64,000 nucleotides of DNA, taken from the NCBI GenBank assembly GCA_964547135.1, contig CAZJMK010000005.1:27198-91197 (forward strand), read 5' to 3'. Below are positions 54,713-63,599 of this stretch, piece after piece. Every line of letters begins with the position of its first letter. Position 1 is the stretch's first letter. Under the pieces are notes generated by a model. That model made no database searches and was not told the DNA's origin. It saw nothing but the letters and a program-made list of their open reading frames with translations. This DNA comes from JAJXSS01 sp964547135 (GTDB lineage Bacteria; Planctomycetota; Phycisphaerae; Phycisphaerales; Phycisphaeraceae). The position numbers and the translations under genes were made by a program.

Positions 54713-54847
54713 CGCCAAATCGTTCAATGCAGAATACCCGGCCCTCGCCACTCGCTGCTCTCGTGGTTCGTTCCCGGCTTGGTTCTGATACTTGACCACT
54801 TCTTACGACGCAATAAATCGCTGCGCTAACTGTCGAATACGGTTCCA
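54713..54847. repeat. Inverted family D copy and family C/E remnants
   Basis: GAATACCCGGCCCTCGCC...CGTTCCCGGCTTGG lies at about 54730-54786. It is followed by TTGACCACTTC, a degenerate E copy CGCAATAAATCGCTGCGC and CCTGGCCGCTCGACCACTC. The last unit enters flhA. Confidence 0.7.
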
Positions 54848-57106
54848 TCATCTGGCCACCTGGCCGCTCGACCACTCGGCCACTTCCTGCTTACCCCGTC
54901 CCTGTCCTTGTCCCGCACCGCTTTCAACATTCAGCGACACCAGCCCCATCGACTCCACCTCCACGCCCTTGCTGATTTCGTTATACCCCAGCACCGCCAC
55001 GTTGGGCATGTGCGGTTCCAACAATCGTCTGACCTGTCCGCGTACCTGCGGCGAAGCCAGTACCACCGGGTGATGCCCCGCTGCCGCCAATCGTTGCAAC
55101 TCGCCCACCACCGCGCTGACAATCCGATTCCCCAGCGCCGGCGGCATCGTGAAACTCGTCCCCTCCGCCGACCTGTCAATAAACCCAAGTATCTGATCCT
55201 CCAGCGCCGGGTCCAAACTCACGCAATACAACTTCGGCATCATCGGCACACTCGCCCCCGATACCACCGGCGAATCCATCACCGCATCCGGCGGCGGCGC
55301 CTGTACATACTGATTACAAATCGTCCTTCTCAACCCATTGCGTACATACTCCGTCAATACTTCCAAATCCTTGGTCCGCGCCGCCCAGTCGCCCAACGTC
55401 TCCACAATCGTCTCCATGTCCCGTATCGGCACACGCTCCCGCAACAAATTCTGCAATACCTTCTGCAACTCGCCCGGTTTCACCATCGGCCGTTCCCCGC
55501 CCAACACTTCCTCCGACAGCTTGGGTGCCCGTTTCTTTAATTCCGCAATCAGGTTGTTGGTCTCTTCACGCGATAACAACTCATGCGCATTGGTCTTCAC
55601 CACCTCCACGATGTGCGTCGCCATCACACTCGTCGGGTCCACCACCGTGTAATTGAGCGACTCCGCCCGCTGCTTCTGACTCGCATCGACCCACACCGCC
55701 TCCAACCCGAACGCCGGCTCACGCGTGCGCGTGCCCTCCAGTGGCGCATGATCCGGGCTGACCAATCCGCTGTCCATCGCCAGAAATTGACCCGGATAAA
55801 TCACCCCGCCGGCCACCGCATTGCCCCTGATTTTCAGGTGATAATCGTTCGGCCCAAGCTGCATATTGTCCCGTATCCGAATCGGCGGCATCACCAAACC
55901 CAATTCCCCCGCCAGTTGCCGACGAATCATCGTGATGCGTTCCAGCAGGCTGCCGCCCTGCGTTGTGTCCACCAGTTTCACCAGCCCGTAACCCACTTCC
56001 AATTCCATCGCGTCCACCGCCAGCATTTGTTCGACAGCCGGGGGCGCCGGCTTGGCCTTGTTAGCCGCATCCTGATCCGACTGCACCTTTTTAATCCGAT
56101 CACCACTGCGTATGTAGTAAGCCATGACCCCGAACACACTGGCCAGTGACAGCATCGGTATCGCCGGCAAACCGGTGAACGCCATCATGCCCAAAAACCC
56201 AGCGGTGATCGCCAGTGGTCGCCATTGACCGATCAACTGTTTGCTGATTTCCGTGCCCAGGTCCGCCCGTGAACTGGTGCGGGTCACAATCAAGCCGGCA
56301 GCAATTGAAATCACCAGCGCCGGCAGCTGACTCACCAGCCCGTCGCCGATGGTCAGTTTGGTAAACACTTCCAATGAATCCGCAATGCCCCACCCGCGTT
56401 GAAACGCACCGACAGCAAATCCGCCGATGACGTTGACGAAGGTGATGATGATCGCAGCAATCGCATCGCCGCGCACGAACTTCGCCGCACCGTCCATCGC
56501 CCCGTAAAAGTCCGCTTCCTGCGCAATCGCATCGCGTCTTTTGCGGGCCTCGGCCTCGTTGATCAGCCCGGCATTCAAATCCGCGTCAATGGCCATCTGT
56601 TTGCCCGGCATCGCATCCAACGTAAACCGGGCCGCCACCTCACTGATGCGCGTCGAACCTTTGGTGATCACCACGAACTGCACAATCACCAATATCACAA
56701 AAATGATGATGCCCACCACCAGCGAGTTGCCCGCCACGAATTGGGCGAACGCTTCGATCACGTGTCCCGCAATCGCGGTTGCCTCCTCCGCGCTGCCCGC
56801 ATCGGCGGACAAAATCAGTCGTGTCGATGCCACGTTGAGCACCAGCCGATAAAGCGTCGTCGCCAACAGCAGGGACGGAAACACGGAAAAATCCAGTGGC
56901 CGCTCGACGAAAATCGTCGTCAGCAGAATGATCGCCGCGATCGCCAGGTTCAGCGTGAGCAAAAGGTCCAGCACAATCGCCGGCACCGGCACCACGATGA
57001 CCATGATCAGCCCGATCACCGCCATGGGCACGAACATCGGCTGAAACCGCGCAAGCTGCTTCATCCACGCAGGCATCACCGCAGGTTTTATTGTCGCTTC
57101 AGCCAT
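54848..57106 (-). CDS. flhA: Flagellar biosynthesis protein FlhA
   Basis: This 752-residue protein has eight predicted membrane helices in its first half and a large cytoplasmic domain. The FHIPEP signature region (STRISEVAARFTLDAMPGKQ, then MAIDADLNAG) is near residues 150-180, with KFVRGDAIA near 210. FlhA is the major gate of the type III flagellar export apparatus. The C-terminus ends GYNEISKGVEVESMGLVSLN, normal for the family, but continues about 30 residues with GQGQGRG and KQEVAEWSSGQVAR; the final residues are encoded by a family C repeat (54848-54890). It is last in the fliL-to-flhA run. Confidence 0.96.
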   Translation of the reverse strand: MAEATIKPAVMPAWMKQLARFQPMFVPMAVIGLIMVIVVPVPAIVLDLLLTLNLAIAAIILLTTIFVERPLDFSVFPSLLLATTLYRLVLNVASTRLILSADAGSAEEATAIAGHVIEAFAQFVAGNSLVVGIIIFVILVIVQFVVITKGSTRISEVAARFTLDAMPGKQMAIDADLNAGLINEAEARKRRDAIAQEADFYGAMDGAAKFVRGDAIAAIIITFVNVIGGFAVGAFQRGWGIADSLEVFTKLTIGDGLVSQLPALVISIAAGLIVTRTSSRADLGTEISKQLIGQWRPLAITAGFLGMMAFTGLPAIPMLSLASVFGVMAYYIRSGDRIKKVQSDQDAANKAKPAPPAVEQMLAVDAMELEVGYGLVKLVDTTQGGSLLERITMIRRQLAGELGLVMPPIRIRDNMQLGPNDYHLKIRGNAVAGGVIYPGQFLAMDSGLVSPDHAPLEGTRTREPAFGLEAVWVDASQKQRAESLNYTVVDPTSVMATHIVEVVKTNAHELLSREETNNLIAELKKRAPKLSEEVLGGERPMVKPGELQKVLQNLLRERVPIRDMETIVETLGDWAARTKDLEVLTEYVRNGLRRTICNQYVQAPPPDAVMDSPVVSGASVPMMPKLYCVSLDPALEDQILGFIDRSAEGTSFTMPPALGNRIVSAVVGELQRLAAAGHHPVVLASPQVRGQVRRLLEPHMPNVAVLGYNEISKGVEVESMGLVSLNVESGAGQGQGRGKQEVAEWSSGQVAR

Positions 57107-57174
57107 GTTTGACTCAACTTCACCAAATACACTTTTTTCAAGTCCACCTCAGCCTGTACGCCACTTTAACTTCA

Positions 57175-57275
57175 ACAGGGAGCTAGCGGCTGGTAGCTTG
57201 GTGCTGGTACAGAAACATTCATTTTCTATGCGTCTGTTCTAAGCCTAGCTCCAAGCTCCAAGCCCCATGTATCTT
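57175..57275. repeat. Facing pair of family B repeats
   Basis: GGGAGCTAGCGGCTGGTAGC faces CCTAGCTCCAAGCTCCAAGC, between flhB and flhA. TTCTCCGCGTTCTCTGCGGG at 57278 is a family A variant. Confidence 0.7.
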
Positions 57276-57308
57276 TTTCTCCGCGTTCTCTGCGGGAAAT
57301 CTCTATCC

Positions 57309-58379
57309 TCACGCGATCTTCCGTCCGCTCAATCGGAACACATACGCCAGCACCTCGGCCACGGCGTTGTAAAACTGCGGGGGCACTTCCTGATTCACCT
57401 CCACCCCCGCATACAGCGCCCTGGCCAGTTCTTTGCGTTCGACAATCGGTATGCCGTGCAACGCCGCCAGTTGCCGAATGTGCATCGCCAGAAAATCCGC
57501 CCCCTTGGCGACCACCTTCGGTGCTTTCATTTCCCCCGGTTCATAACGCAACGCAATCGCAAAGTGCGTCGGGTTGGTGACAATCACATTCGATTTGGGC
57601 ACCGCTGCCCCGATGCGTTGCATCGCCAGTTGCCGGGCCACCCGCGTCCGTCGCTGTTTGATCAGCGGGTCACCATCCATGCGTTTGAACTCTTCCTTCA
57701 ATTCCTGTTTGGTCATGCGCAGGTCGCGCTCGCGCTGCCAGCGTTGGTAGGCGTAATCCATGAACGCAAGCAACAGCAATAACACCGCCAGCTTCAGTGC
57801 CAGTTGATAAATCATCGTGCACGCCAGCGCGAACATCGGCAGCATGGGCAGTTCCCCCATCGCCGTGATGCGAGGCAGATCGACATACACAAACCACATC
57901 GCCACTCCGAACACAATCGCCACCTTGCTCATGCTCATCGCCAGCCGCACCGCCCCGCGAAAATCGACCATGTTTTTCAACCCGCGCAACGGCGACAATT
58001 TCATGAAGTTGGGTTCCAGCACCTTGGGCGTGATCCGCAAACCCACCTGTCCCGCCGCTGCCGCCAGCCCGATTGCCGCCAGTGAAAGCAGCATCGGAAA
58101 CATCACATCAAAGCCCATGCGTGTGCTGTAAGCCAGCAGTGCCATTACATCATCCGTCCGAGTCGGGTTCTGTGCCAAACCATTGGCGAGTAACGTTTCC
58201 ACCGAAACCTTCAAACCACTGAAAAAGCGCAAGCCGGTGAATTGCAACATCAGCACCCCCCCCAGCAGCATTGCCGCTGCGGTCAAATCCGCACTGCGCG
58301 CCACGTTGCCATCCTGGCGGGCCTCTTCCTTCCGCCTTGCGGTCGCCGGTTCCGTTCTTTCGCCGTTTTGTTCAGCCAT
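57309..58379 (-). CDS. flhB: Flagellar export switch protein FlhB
   Basis: This 356-residue protein has four membrane helices and a cytoplasmic domain with the autocleavage motif NPTH near residue 267. The N-terminus GERTEPATARRKEEARQDGN is typical. The conserved end segment ARALYAGVEVNQEVPPQFYN is near 318. FlhB switches substrate class from rod/hook to filament proteins. It lies between fliR and flhA. Confidence 0.97.
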   Translation of the reverse strand: MAEQNGERTEPATARRKEEARQDGNVARSADLTAAAMLLGGVLMLQFTGLRFFSGLKVSVETLLANGLAQNPTRTDDVMALLAYSTRMGFDVMFPMLLSLAAIGLAAAAGQVGLRITPKVLEPNFMKLSPLRGLKNMVDFRGAVRLAMSMSKVAIVFGVAMWFVYVDLPRITAMGELPMLPMFALACTMIYQLALKLAVLLLLLAFMDYAYQRWQRERDLRMTKQELKEEFKRMDGDPLIKQRRTRVARQLAMQRIGAAVPKSNVIVTNPTHFAIALRYEPGEMKAPKVVAKGADFLAMHIRQLAALHGIPIVERKELARALYAGVEVNQEVPPQFYNAVAEVLAYVFRLSGRKIA

Positions 58380-58409
58380 GGTTCATTCCGGTTGTTTTCA
58401 ACACAAAGC

Positions 58410-58600
58410 TGCCAAGTGGCTTGGTGCTAGGGGCTAGGCAGAATCGTTGGCACTGTTTGTTTTACCTAGGCTCTGTCGGAAAACGTCTTTTTCGTCACGG
58501 TCGCGGCTCGTTTTCAGACAGAGCCTGACTTCCAGCTACCAGCCCCTAGCCACACGCATCTTTTTCTCTGTGTCCTCTGTGAACTCTGTGTTGAAATATT
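58410..58600. repeat. Nested facing repeats (families B, I, A)
   Basis: GTGGCTTGGTGCTAGGGGC faces CCAGCCCCTAGCCAC. Inside, TAGGCTCTGTCGGAAAACG faces TTTTCAGACAGAGCCTG, with family I TCACGGTCGCGGCTCG. A family A piece TGTGTCCTCTGTGAACTCTG follows. Confidence 0.75.
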
Positions 58601-58611
58601 TATGAATGCCT

Positions 58612-59424
58612 TCACCCCGCCACGAACCCCGCGATCAACTGCATCTGTTCCCGCAGGTAGGTGCTGATGATGCCGCTGTGACTGGGCAGCGATGCGATCA
58701 GAATGCCCATGCCCGTCATGATGCGCAGCGGAAACCCGATTGACAATAAGTTCATCTGAGGCACGGTCCTTGCCAGAAAACCCATCGCCACCGTTTCCAG
58801 AAACACCAGGCAAAGCAAGGGGGCAGCGATCCGCAGCGCCACTTCCATCATCGAAGCGAGCAAGCCCACGATCAGCGACATCAGTTCGCCGTCGATCACC
58901 AATCCGCCCAGCGGTATGTTGGCAAAGCTTTGCAGCAACGTGGACACGATGGCTCGGTGTCCATCGAGTGTCAGAAAAATCAGCATGGCCATGATGAAGT
59001 AAAATTCCGTCATCACACCCCCTGATTCCTCGCCCATTTCCGGGTTGATGATGCCCGCCAGCCCGGTGCCCACCTGCTGATCCGCGATCTGACCGGCCAG
59101 TTGCATCCCTGCCAGCGGTATCAGTGCTCCGAAGCCGATCACCGCACCGATGGCCAGTTCCAGCGCCACCACCGCCGGCAGCGTCCACAACGACAACCCC
59201 GCCTCACCCGACAACATCGGGGCCAACATCGTCAGCGTCGCCGGCTGGGTCACCAGCACCGGGTACACACACAACGAAAGCACCAGCGCCCAAATGATTT
59301 TGATGCGTCCGGGAATCGACCCGCTCCCGAAAATCGGGGCAATGATGAACATTCCCGTCAGCCGAAAGAACACCAATACCCACACGGGCAGATGCGGCAG
59401 AAGTTGTGAAAGTTCAGGCGTCAT
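58612..59424 (-). CDS. fliR: Flagellar biosynthesis protein FliR
   Basis: This 270-residue protein has about seven hydrophobic segments. FRLTGMFIIAPIFGSGSIPGRIK at residues 20-42 and GEEXX-type MGEESGGVMTEFYFIMAM near 131 are typical of FliR. With FliP and FliQ it forms the core export channel of the flagellar basal body. Sequence neighbours fliQ and flhB confirm the call. Confidence 0.96.
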   Translation of the reverse strand: MTPELSQLLPHLPVWVLVFFRLTGMFIIAPIFGSGSIPGRIKIIWALVLSLCVYPVLVTQPATLTMLAPMLSGEAGLSLWTLPAVVALELAIGAVIGFGALIPLAGMQLAGQIADQQVGTGLAGIINPEMGEESGGVMTEFYFIMAMLIFLTLDGHRAIVSTLLQSFANIPLGGLVIDGELMSLIVGLLASMMEVALRIAAPLLCLVFLETVAMGFLARTVPQMNLLSIGFPLRIMTGMGILIASLPSHSGIISTYLREQMQLIAGFVAG

Positions 59425-59454
59425 ATCGTCTTCGTTTCACAAACTGACATATCA

Positions 59455-59544
59455 GCGTGTGGCTAGGTGCTAGGGGCTGGGCAGATTTCACCACAGTCGA
59501 TGAATTAACTATCCCCCCAGCCACTAGCTGCCAGCCACTAGCTC
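59455..59544. repeat. Facing pair of family B repeats
   Basis: GTGGCTAGGTGCTAGGGGCT faces AGCCACTAGCTGCCAGCCAC, between fliQ and fliR, with a TTTCACCACAG piece inside. Confidence 0.75.
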
Positions 59545-59802
59545 CTAATTCATCGTCCCAAACACACGCTGTGCGAATTCCAGCATCAGTCGCCCCATCC
59601 ACGGCGCCAGAATGATCGCCAATACCACCATCACCACGATTTTGGGCACAAATGACAGCGTCTGTTCCTGAATCTGCGTCACCGCTTGAAACAAGCTGAT
59701 GATCAGCCCGATGAGCAGTCCGCCCAGCAGCAGTGGCGCACTGATCACCAGCATCAGCGACAACGTTTCCCGCACCATATCCACCGATTGATCCAAGGTC
59801 AT
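59545..59802 (-). CDS. fliQ: Flagellar biosynthesis protein FliQ
   Basis: This 85-residue protein has two membrane helices. LISLFQAVTQIQEQTLSFVP (residues about 34-53) is the family's conserved core. It is a subunit of the FliPQR export gate. Confidence 0.97.
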   Translation of the reverse strand: MTLDQSVDMVRETLSLMLVISAPLLLGGLLIGLIISLFQAVTQIQEQTLSFVPKIVVMVVLAIILAPWMGRLMLEFAQRVFGTMN

Positions 59803-59814
59803 TTTTTTGCCTCA

Positions 59815-59905
59815 TCTCTCACGAGCCGCGACCGTGAGGGAGCGGTTTGCAAGACAAAACAATTTTTCAAAGTACCGCTTCCTGACAGTCGCGGCTCGTT
59901 TTCCA
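59815..59905. repeat. Facing pair of family I repeats
   Basis: ACGAGCCGCGACCGTGAGGG-AGCGGT faces ACCGCTTCCTGACAGTCGCG-GCTCG, between fliP and fliQ. Confidence 0.8.
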
Positions 59906-59919
59906 AAAAACTCAAAGCC

Positions 59920-60954
59920 TCATCCCATTACCGGCCCAGTCACCGCGAAACTGTGCAACAGCCCGCCCACCACCAGGTGCCAACCGTCCACCAGCACGAA
60001 CATCAACAACTTGAACGGCAAACTGATCAGCACCGGCGGCAACATCAACATGCCCATGCTGATCAGCACGCTCGATATCACCATGTCTATCACCAAAAAC
60101 GGCAGATACAACCGAAACCCCATCAAAAACGCCACCTTCAACTCCGACAACACAAAAGCCGGTATCAACGTCAGCATGTCCACGTCGCCGCGGGTCAGTT
60201 CCTCGCGTGGTTTTTTCACGCCCCGAAACTCCAGCAGCATCATCACGTCCTCCCAGTTCCCCGCATGTTCGATCTGAGCAAACATGAAATCCCGCATCGG
60301 TTCCTTGGCACGGGTCCACGCGGTCATCTGATCAATTTCATTGTTCTGCAAGGGCACAATCGCTTCCCGATGCACGCGCTCGAACGTCGGGGCCATGACC
60401 AGCAGCGACAAAAACATCGCCAACCCGACGATGATCTGACTGGGCGGCAGCGCCTGCGTGCCTATCGCCTGCCTCAGCAGCGACAGCACAATCACAATGC
60501 GCGTGAAACTCGTACACATGATCAGCAGCGACGGCGCCACCGTCAGCACCGTCAGCAAAATCAAAATCGACAGACTCGTCGAAAGCGCCCCCGTGCGCGT
60601 TGCCCCTGCCCCCGACCTCCCCGGTTCCGCAGCCGGGTTGTTCAATGCCGCACTCGGGTTGGCCAGTGTTTCCGCCAGGGCACGCGGGTCACTGGGCAGC
60701 ACCGCCCCGGCATGATCCAAAATCGAAATCGGGTTGGTGATGTCCAGCGGGGCATTGCCCGCCGCCACGTTGCCTGGGGTATTTGAAGGGTTATTGCCGC
60801 CTCCGGTTTGCGCCCAGGTCGAGGTCGTGACCATGAGGCACAGACACAACGCAATCGCCCCGGGCCACCATGAGTAGGCTGCGAATAACCCCCTTTCCCT
60901 TCGGGAGAGGGCAAGGGTGAGGGCGGCCTGGTTTTTATATTTGCCTGTTTTCAT
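59920..60954 (-). CDS. fliP: Flagellar biosynthesis protein FliP
   Basis: This 344-residue protein ends in the conserved FliP domain (from about residue 125): SFTRIVIVLSLLRQAIGTQA, then PPSQIIVGLAMFLSL, ending LPFKLLMFVLVDGWHLV. A signal peptide (hydrophobic IALCLCLMVTTSTWA, residues about 33-47) and a Gly/Pro/Asn-rich linker precede it. The ATG at 60954 overlaps the fliO stop (ATGA). The first residues include NQAALTLALSRRERG, encoded by a family G repeat (about 60890-60930), so the signal peptide's N-region is repeat-derived. Confidence 0.96.
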   Translation of the reverse strand: MKTGKYKNQAALTLALSRRERGLFAAYSWWPGAIALCLCLMVTTSTWAQTGGGNNPSNTPGNVAAGNAPLDITNPISILDHAGAVLPSDPRALAETLANPSAALNNPAAEPGRSGAGATRTGALSTSLSILILLTVLTVAPSLLIMCTSFTRIVIVLSLLRQAIGTQALPPSQIIVGLAMFLSLLVMAPTFERVHREAIVPLQNNEIDQMTAWTRAKEPMRDFMFAQIEHAGNWEDVMMLLEFRGVKKPREELTRGDVDMLTLIPAFVLSELKVAFLMGFRLYLPFLVIDMVISSVLISMGMLMLPPVLISLPFKLLMFVLVDGWHLVVGGLLHSFAVTGPVMG

Positions 60955-62015
60955 GCCGGGTCGATCTCCCGGTTCATGCGCCTTAAACGGGCCAGCAGGT
61001 TGCCGACCTCATTACGACTGCGGTCGGTGATAATTTCGGTATCGTCGTTGCCGGGGTCGTCCAGGTCCGTCAAAGTTTTGGGCATACTCGGATGCCATTG
61101 ACCTTCGTAAGTTCCGTTGAAATGATCGAGCATTTGCCGAAATTGACCGGTGACGCTGCCGGGCTTGCCGCTGTGCACCGCTTCCAATACACACGCGATT
61201 TCATCCGGGTCGCTGATCGTCGCCAGCGTGCTCATGCCCTGAGCCGACTCATGGGTCACGATCAATCGATGCCCGACACGCAGCACCAACACCTGTGACT
61301 TGGAGGCAATCGTGGTGCGTGACAACACCTCAATCACCTGACCGCTGCGCGATAGTAGCCCGCTGCCGCCCTGCCCCGACCACTTTTGCAGCAACCAGCG
61401 CAACACAAAAATCAGCCCCAAAACCATCGCCAATGCCGCCAGGGTTTGCACCACCGAACCCATCGATCCAAGCGCCCCCGGTTGTCCCCCCGGTATTGCC
61501 CCCGGTTGTGCCCCCGGTAATTCCCCGGGCGCTGCCCCCAGTTGTCCCCCCGGGTCGATGTTGGCCGCATCCTTGCCATTGGCACTGCCCACACTGCCGC
61601 CGCTCACATTGTTGCGCAGCCCCGTCGCCCTGGGTCCCAGCGGCAATCGATCATGGGCGGATGTCGCCTGCTCATGTACGCGCGATGCACTCGTAGCGCT
61701 AACCGGTGCGCCAGCCGTCGGCTGATGGTCGTTTGCTCCGACAACACTCGAAGTATCGGTTGATTGTGTTGATGAATTCGGCAGGGTTGCGTTTGTCGTC
61801 GTTGCATCGTCCGTCGAGTTCATGACCGACTTGGTCAGCCGATGTGCCAAATCATGTAATGGTTCAGCCGATGTGCTGGTAGTTGCCTGGTCCTTGACCA
61901 GTGGTGATGTTGCAGATGCCGTCGGCTCCACCCATGCCAAAGCACCCGACATGAGCAGCACCCATGACAGGCTGACAGCCAAACACGCGCGATGATGCGA
62001 TTCTTTCCGCGACAT
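60951..62015 (-). CDS. fliO: Flagellar biosynthesis protein FliO
   Basis: This 354-residue protein has a signal-like N-terminus (hydrophobic residues about 11-28) and a Ser/Thr-rich region with a Pro/Gly repeat (GQLGAAPGELPGAQPGAIPG near residue 158). A membrane helix follows (VVQTLAALAMVLGLIFVLRW near 185) and then the FliO domain (IEVLSRTTIASKSQVLVLRV). FliO assists FliP assembly. ATG at 62015 has AGGAAGG upstream. It is longer than typical FliO because of the low-complexity region and an acidic C-terminal tail. Confidence 0.9.
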   Translation of the reverse strand: MSRKESHHRACLAVSLSWVLLMSGALAWVEPTASATSPLVKDQATTSTSAEPLHDLAHRLTKSVMNSTDDATTTNATLPNSSTQSTDTSSVVGANDHQPTAGAPVSATSASRVHEQATSAHDRLPLGPRATGLRNNVSGGSVGSANGKDAANIDPGGQLGAAPGELPGAQPGAIPGGQPGALGSMGSVVQTLAALAMVLGLIFVLRWLLQKWSGQGGSGLLSRSGQVIEVLSRTTIASKSQVLVLRVGHRLIVTHESAQGMSTLATISDPDEIACVLEAVHSGKPGSVTGQFRQMLDHFNGTYEGQWHPSMPKTLTDLDDPGNDDTEIITDRSRNEVGNLLARLRRMNREIDPA

Positions 62016-62159
62016 TGGGGCCTTCCTGGCCGATGCACCGAACATCCATGTCCGGTACGGGCATCACATCCTGCGATGCCCTGATGTTTCGTCCAACTCA
62101 ATTTGCCGCTGACCATCCATGCAGCCGACTGTCTCGTGGCTGGGTGCAAACATACACCA

Positions 62160-62233
62160 TTATCAAACCGTCGGCTTCAACAGCGGGTCCTCCCGCTAAA
62201 TTCGAAATTCCATATTCGAAATTCGAAATCGCC
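62160..62233. repeat. Family H element
   Basis: GTCGGCTTCAACAGCGG, loop, CCGCTAAATTCGAAATTCC then ATTCGAAATTCGAAATCG, between fliN and fliO. It closely matches the element inside uvrB. Confidence 0.85.
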
Positions 62234-62692
62234 TCATCCGTGCTGCGCCAGTTGCTGATGGGCTGCCTGTTCAACCTGAGCCTCCAGGTCAGCCACGATT
62301 TCGCTGATGCGAATGCAAAAACTATCGTTAAGCACCAGCACTTCGCCCCGTGCAATCAAGCGACCATTGACATACACATCGACCGGGTCGCCCGCCAGTT
62401 TGTCCAACTCCACCACGCTGCCTTCGCTCAACCGCAGCACATCCTCGACGAGCATCTGCGTGCGTCCCAGTTCCACCGTGACGTGCAGTTCGACATCGTG
62501 CAGCAGTTCAATGCTGTTGACCGCATCCGCAGGCAGATCACCCCCAGTCAAATCCGGCAGGTTCATCGGCTGGGTCACATCGTTCTTCAAGCTGTCCAGT
62601 GAAGCCTGTGCCTCCGCCAGCGCCGCATCAGCGATGCTCTGCGGACTCATCACAGCAGAAGGGTCATTCTTGATGGTTGGCTTGCCTGCCAT
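62234..62692 (-). CDS. fliN: Flagellar motor switch protein FliN
   Basis: This 152-residue protein has the C-terminal SpoA/FliN domain: LHDVELHVTVELGRTQMLVE, VLRLSEGSVVELDKLAGDPV and VYVNGRLIARGEVLVLND, followed by FCIRISEI. FliN forms much of the C-ring. The N-terminal 65 residues are variable. ATG at 62692 has GAGGG upstream. fliM, usually between fliL and fliN, is not here. Confidence 0.95.
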   Translation of the reverse strand: MAGKPTIKNDPSAVMSPQSIADAALAEAQASLDSLKNDVTQPMNLPDLTGGDLPADAVNSIELLHDVELHVTVELGRTQMLVEDVLRLSEGSVVELDKLAGDPVDVYVNGRLIARGEVLVLNDSFCIRISEIVADLEAQVEQAAHQQLAQHG

Positions 62693-62739
62693 AGTCGCCC
62701 TCGAATCCATTCCGGGCCGAATTCAATACACCAGAAATT

Positions 62740-62825
62740 TTACCACAGAGGCACAGAGCATACAGAGAAAACCAAACCTCGGCGTTGATCCATCATTTTT
62801 TTTACGACTCTGTGTCTCTGTGGTG
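62740..62825. repeat. Facing pair of family A repeats
   Basis: ACCACAGAGGCACAGAGCAT faces GACTCTGTGTCTCTGTGGTG, filling the place between fliL and fliN. Confidence 0.8.
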
Positions 62826-62871
62826 AATGCTTGTTGGCTTTGCGATCGATTGGCCGGGTCCGAGCCTTGCT

Positions 62872-63432
62872 TCACCCATCCGCTCGGAACTGGGTGCATT
62901 TTTTGATCAGCACTTCCTGCACGATCGGCCTGCCTTCCGCGTCACGTCCAACCCGCTCGTCCAGCGCCGCCTTGATCTGCCGATTCAGCGTCGCCAGCGT
63001 CGGCTCGGTCAGGTGGGCCGGCTCCGCCCGTCGAAAGATCACCGCCAGGTCGGTCGCAATCGTCGCCTGCATGTTCTGCACCTGAGCCTTGACCCGATCC
63101 GATTCACGATGCTGTACCGTGATCCAAATTTCCGTGTCGTACAGGTACACCCGGCCGGTGCGTTGATTGGGGAACTGATCCTTGATCACCATCAACTCCA
63201 CCGGTCGCGCCTGTTCCGCCTGTTGGTCCGTCAATGTCGAATAACCTTCAACACTTTTCGGACCTCCGGTTAATATCATCGTCACAACGACCGTTCCAAC
63301 TTCAAGAAGCAATATGACGATCACCGCCATCGCCACCTTGAAATTGCTGCGACCAGGCTTGGCGGCAGCCGGGGTCGGGGCTGTTTCACCCTTGCCGGAC
63401 GACGCTGGTTTTTTGGCGGGTTCCTTGGCCAT
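62872..63432 (-). CDS. fliL: Flagellar basal body-associated protein FliL
   Basis: This 186-residue protein has a Lys/Pro/Ala-rich N-terminus, one membrane helix (FKVAMAVIVILLLEVGTVVV, residues about 31-50) and a periplasmic domain with the FliL end region (DERVGRDAEGRPIVQEVLIK). FliL sits around the stators and supports torque. ATG at 63432 is preferred over an upstream in-frame start because the usual FliL N-terminus begins there. Confidence 0.85.
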   Translation of the reverse strand: MAKEPAKKPASSGKGETAPTPAAAKPGRSNFKVAMAVIVILLLEVGTVVVTMILTGGPKSVEGYSTLTDQQAEQARPVELMVIKDQFPNQRTGRVYLYDTEIWITVQHRESDRVKAQVQNMQATIATDLAVIFRRAEPAHLTEPTLATLNRQIKAALDERVGRDAEGRPIVQEVLIKKCTQFRADG

Positions 63433-63599
63433 GATCAAAACCCCACTAAATACGGTGCAGCAGCCGACGTGCTGCCCCATGGATTGTGCCTTCGCCTGCA
63501 ACGCTGCAACATCGCTTTTGCCCCTGAACGGAGTTCGAGCGACGTTGGCATCGTGGTACTAAGGCTGATATCGGTTGGAAACGATGCCTACTTCAGAGG

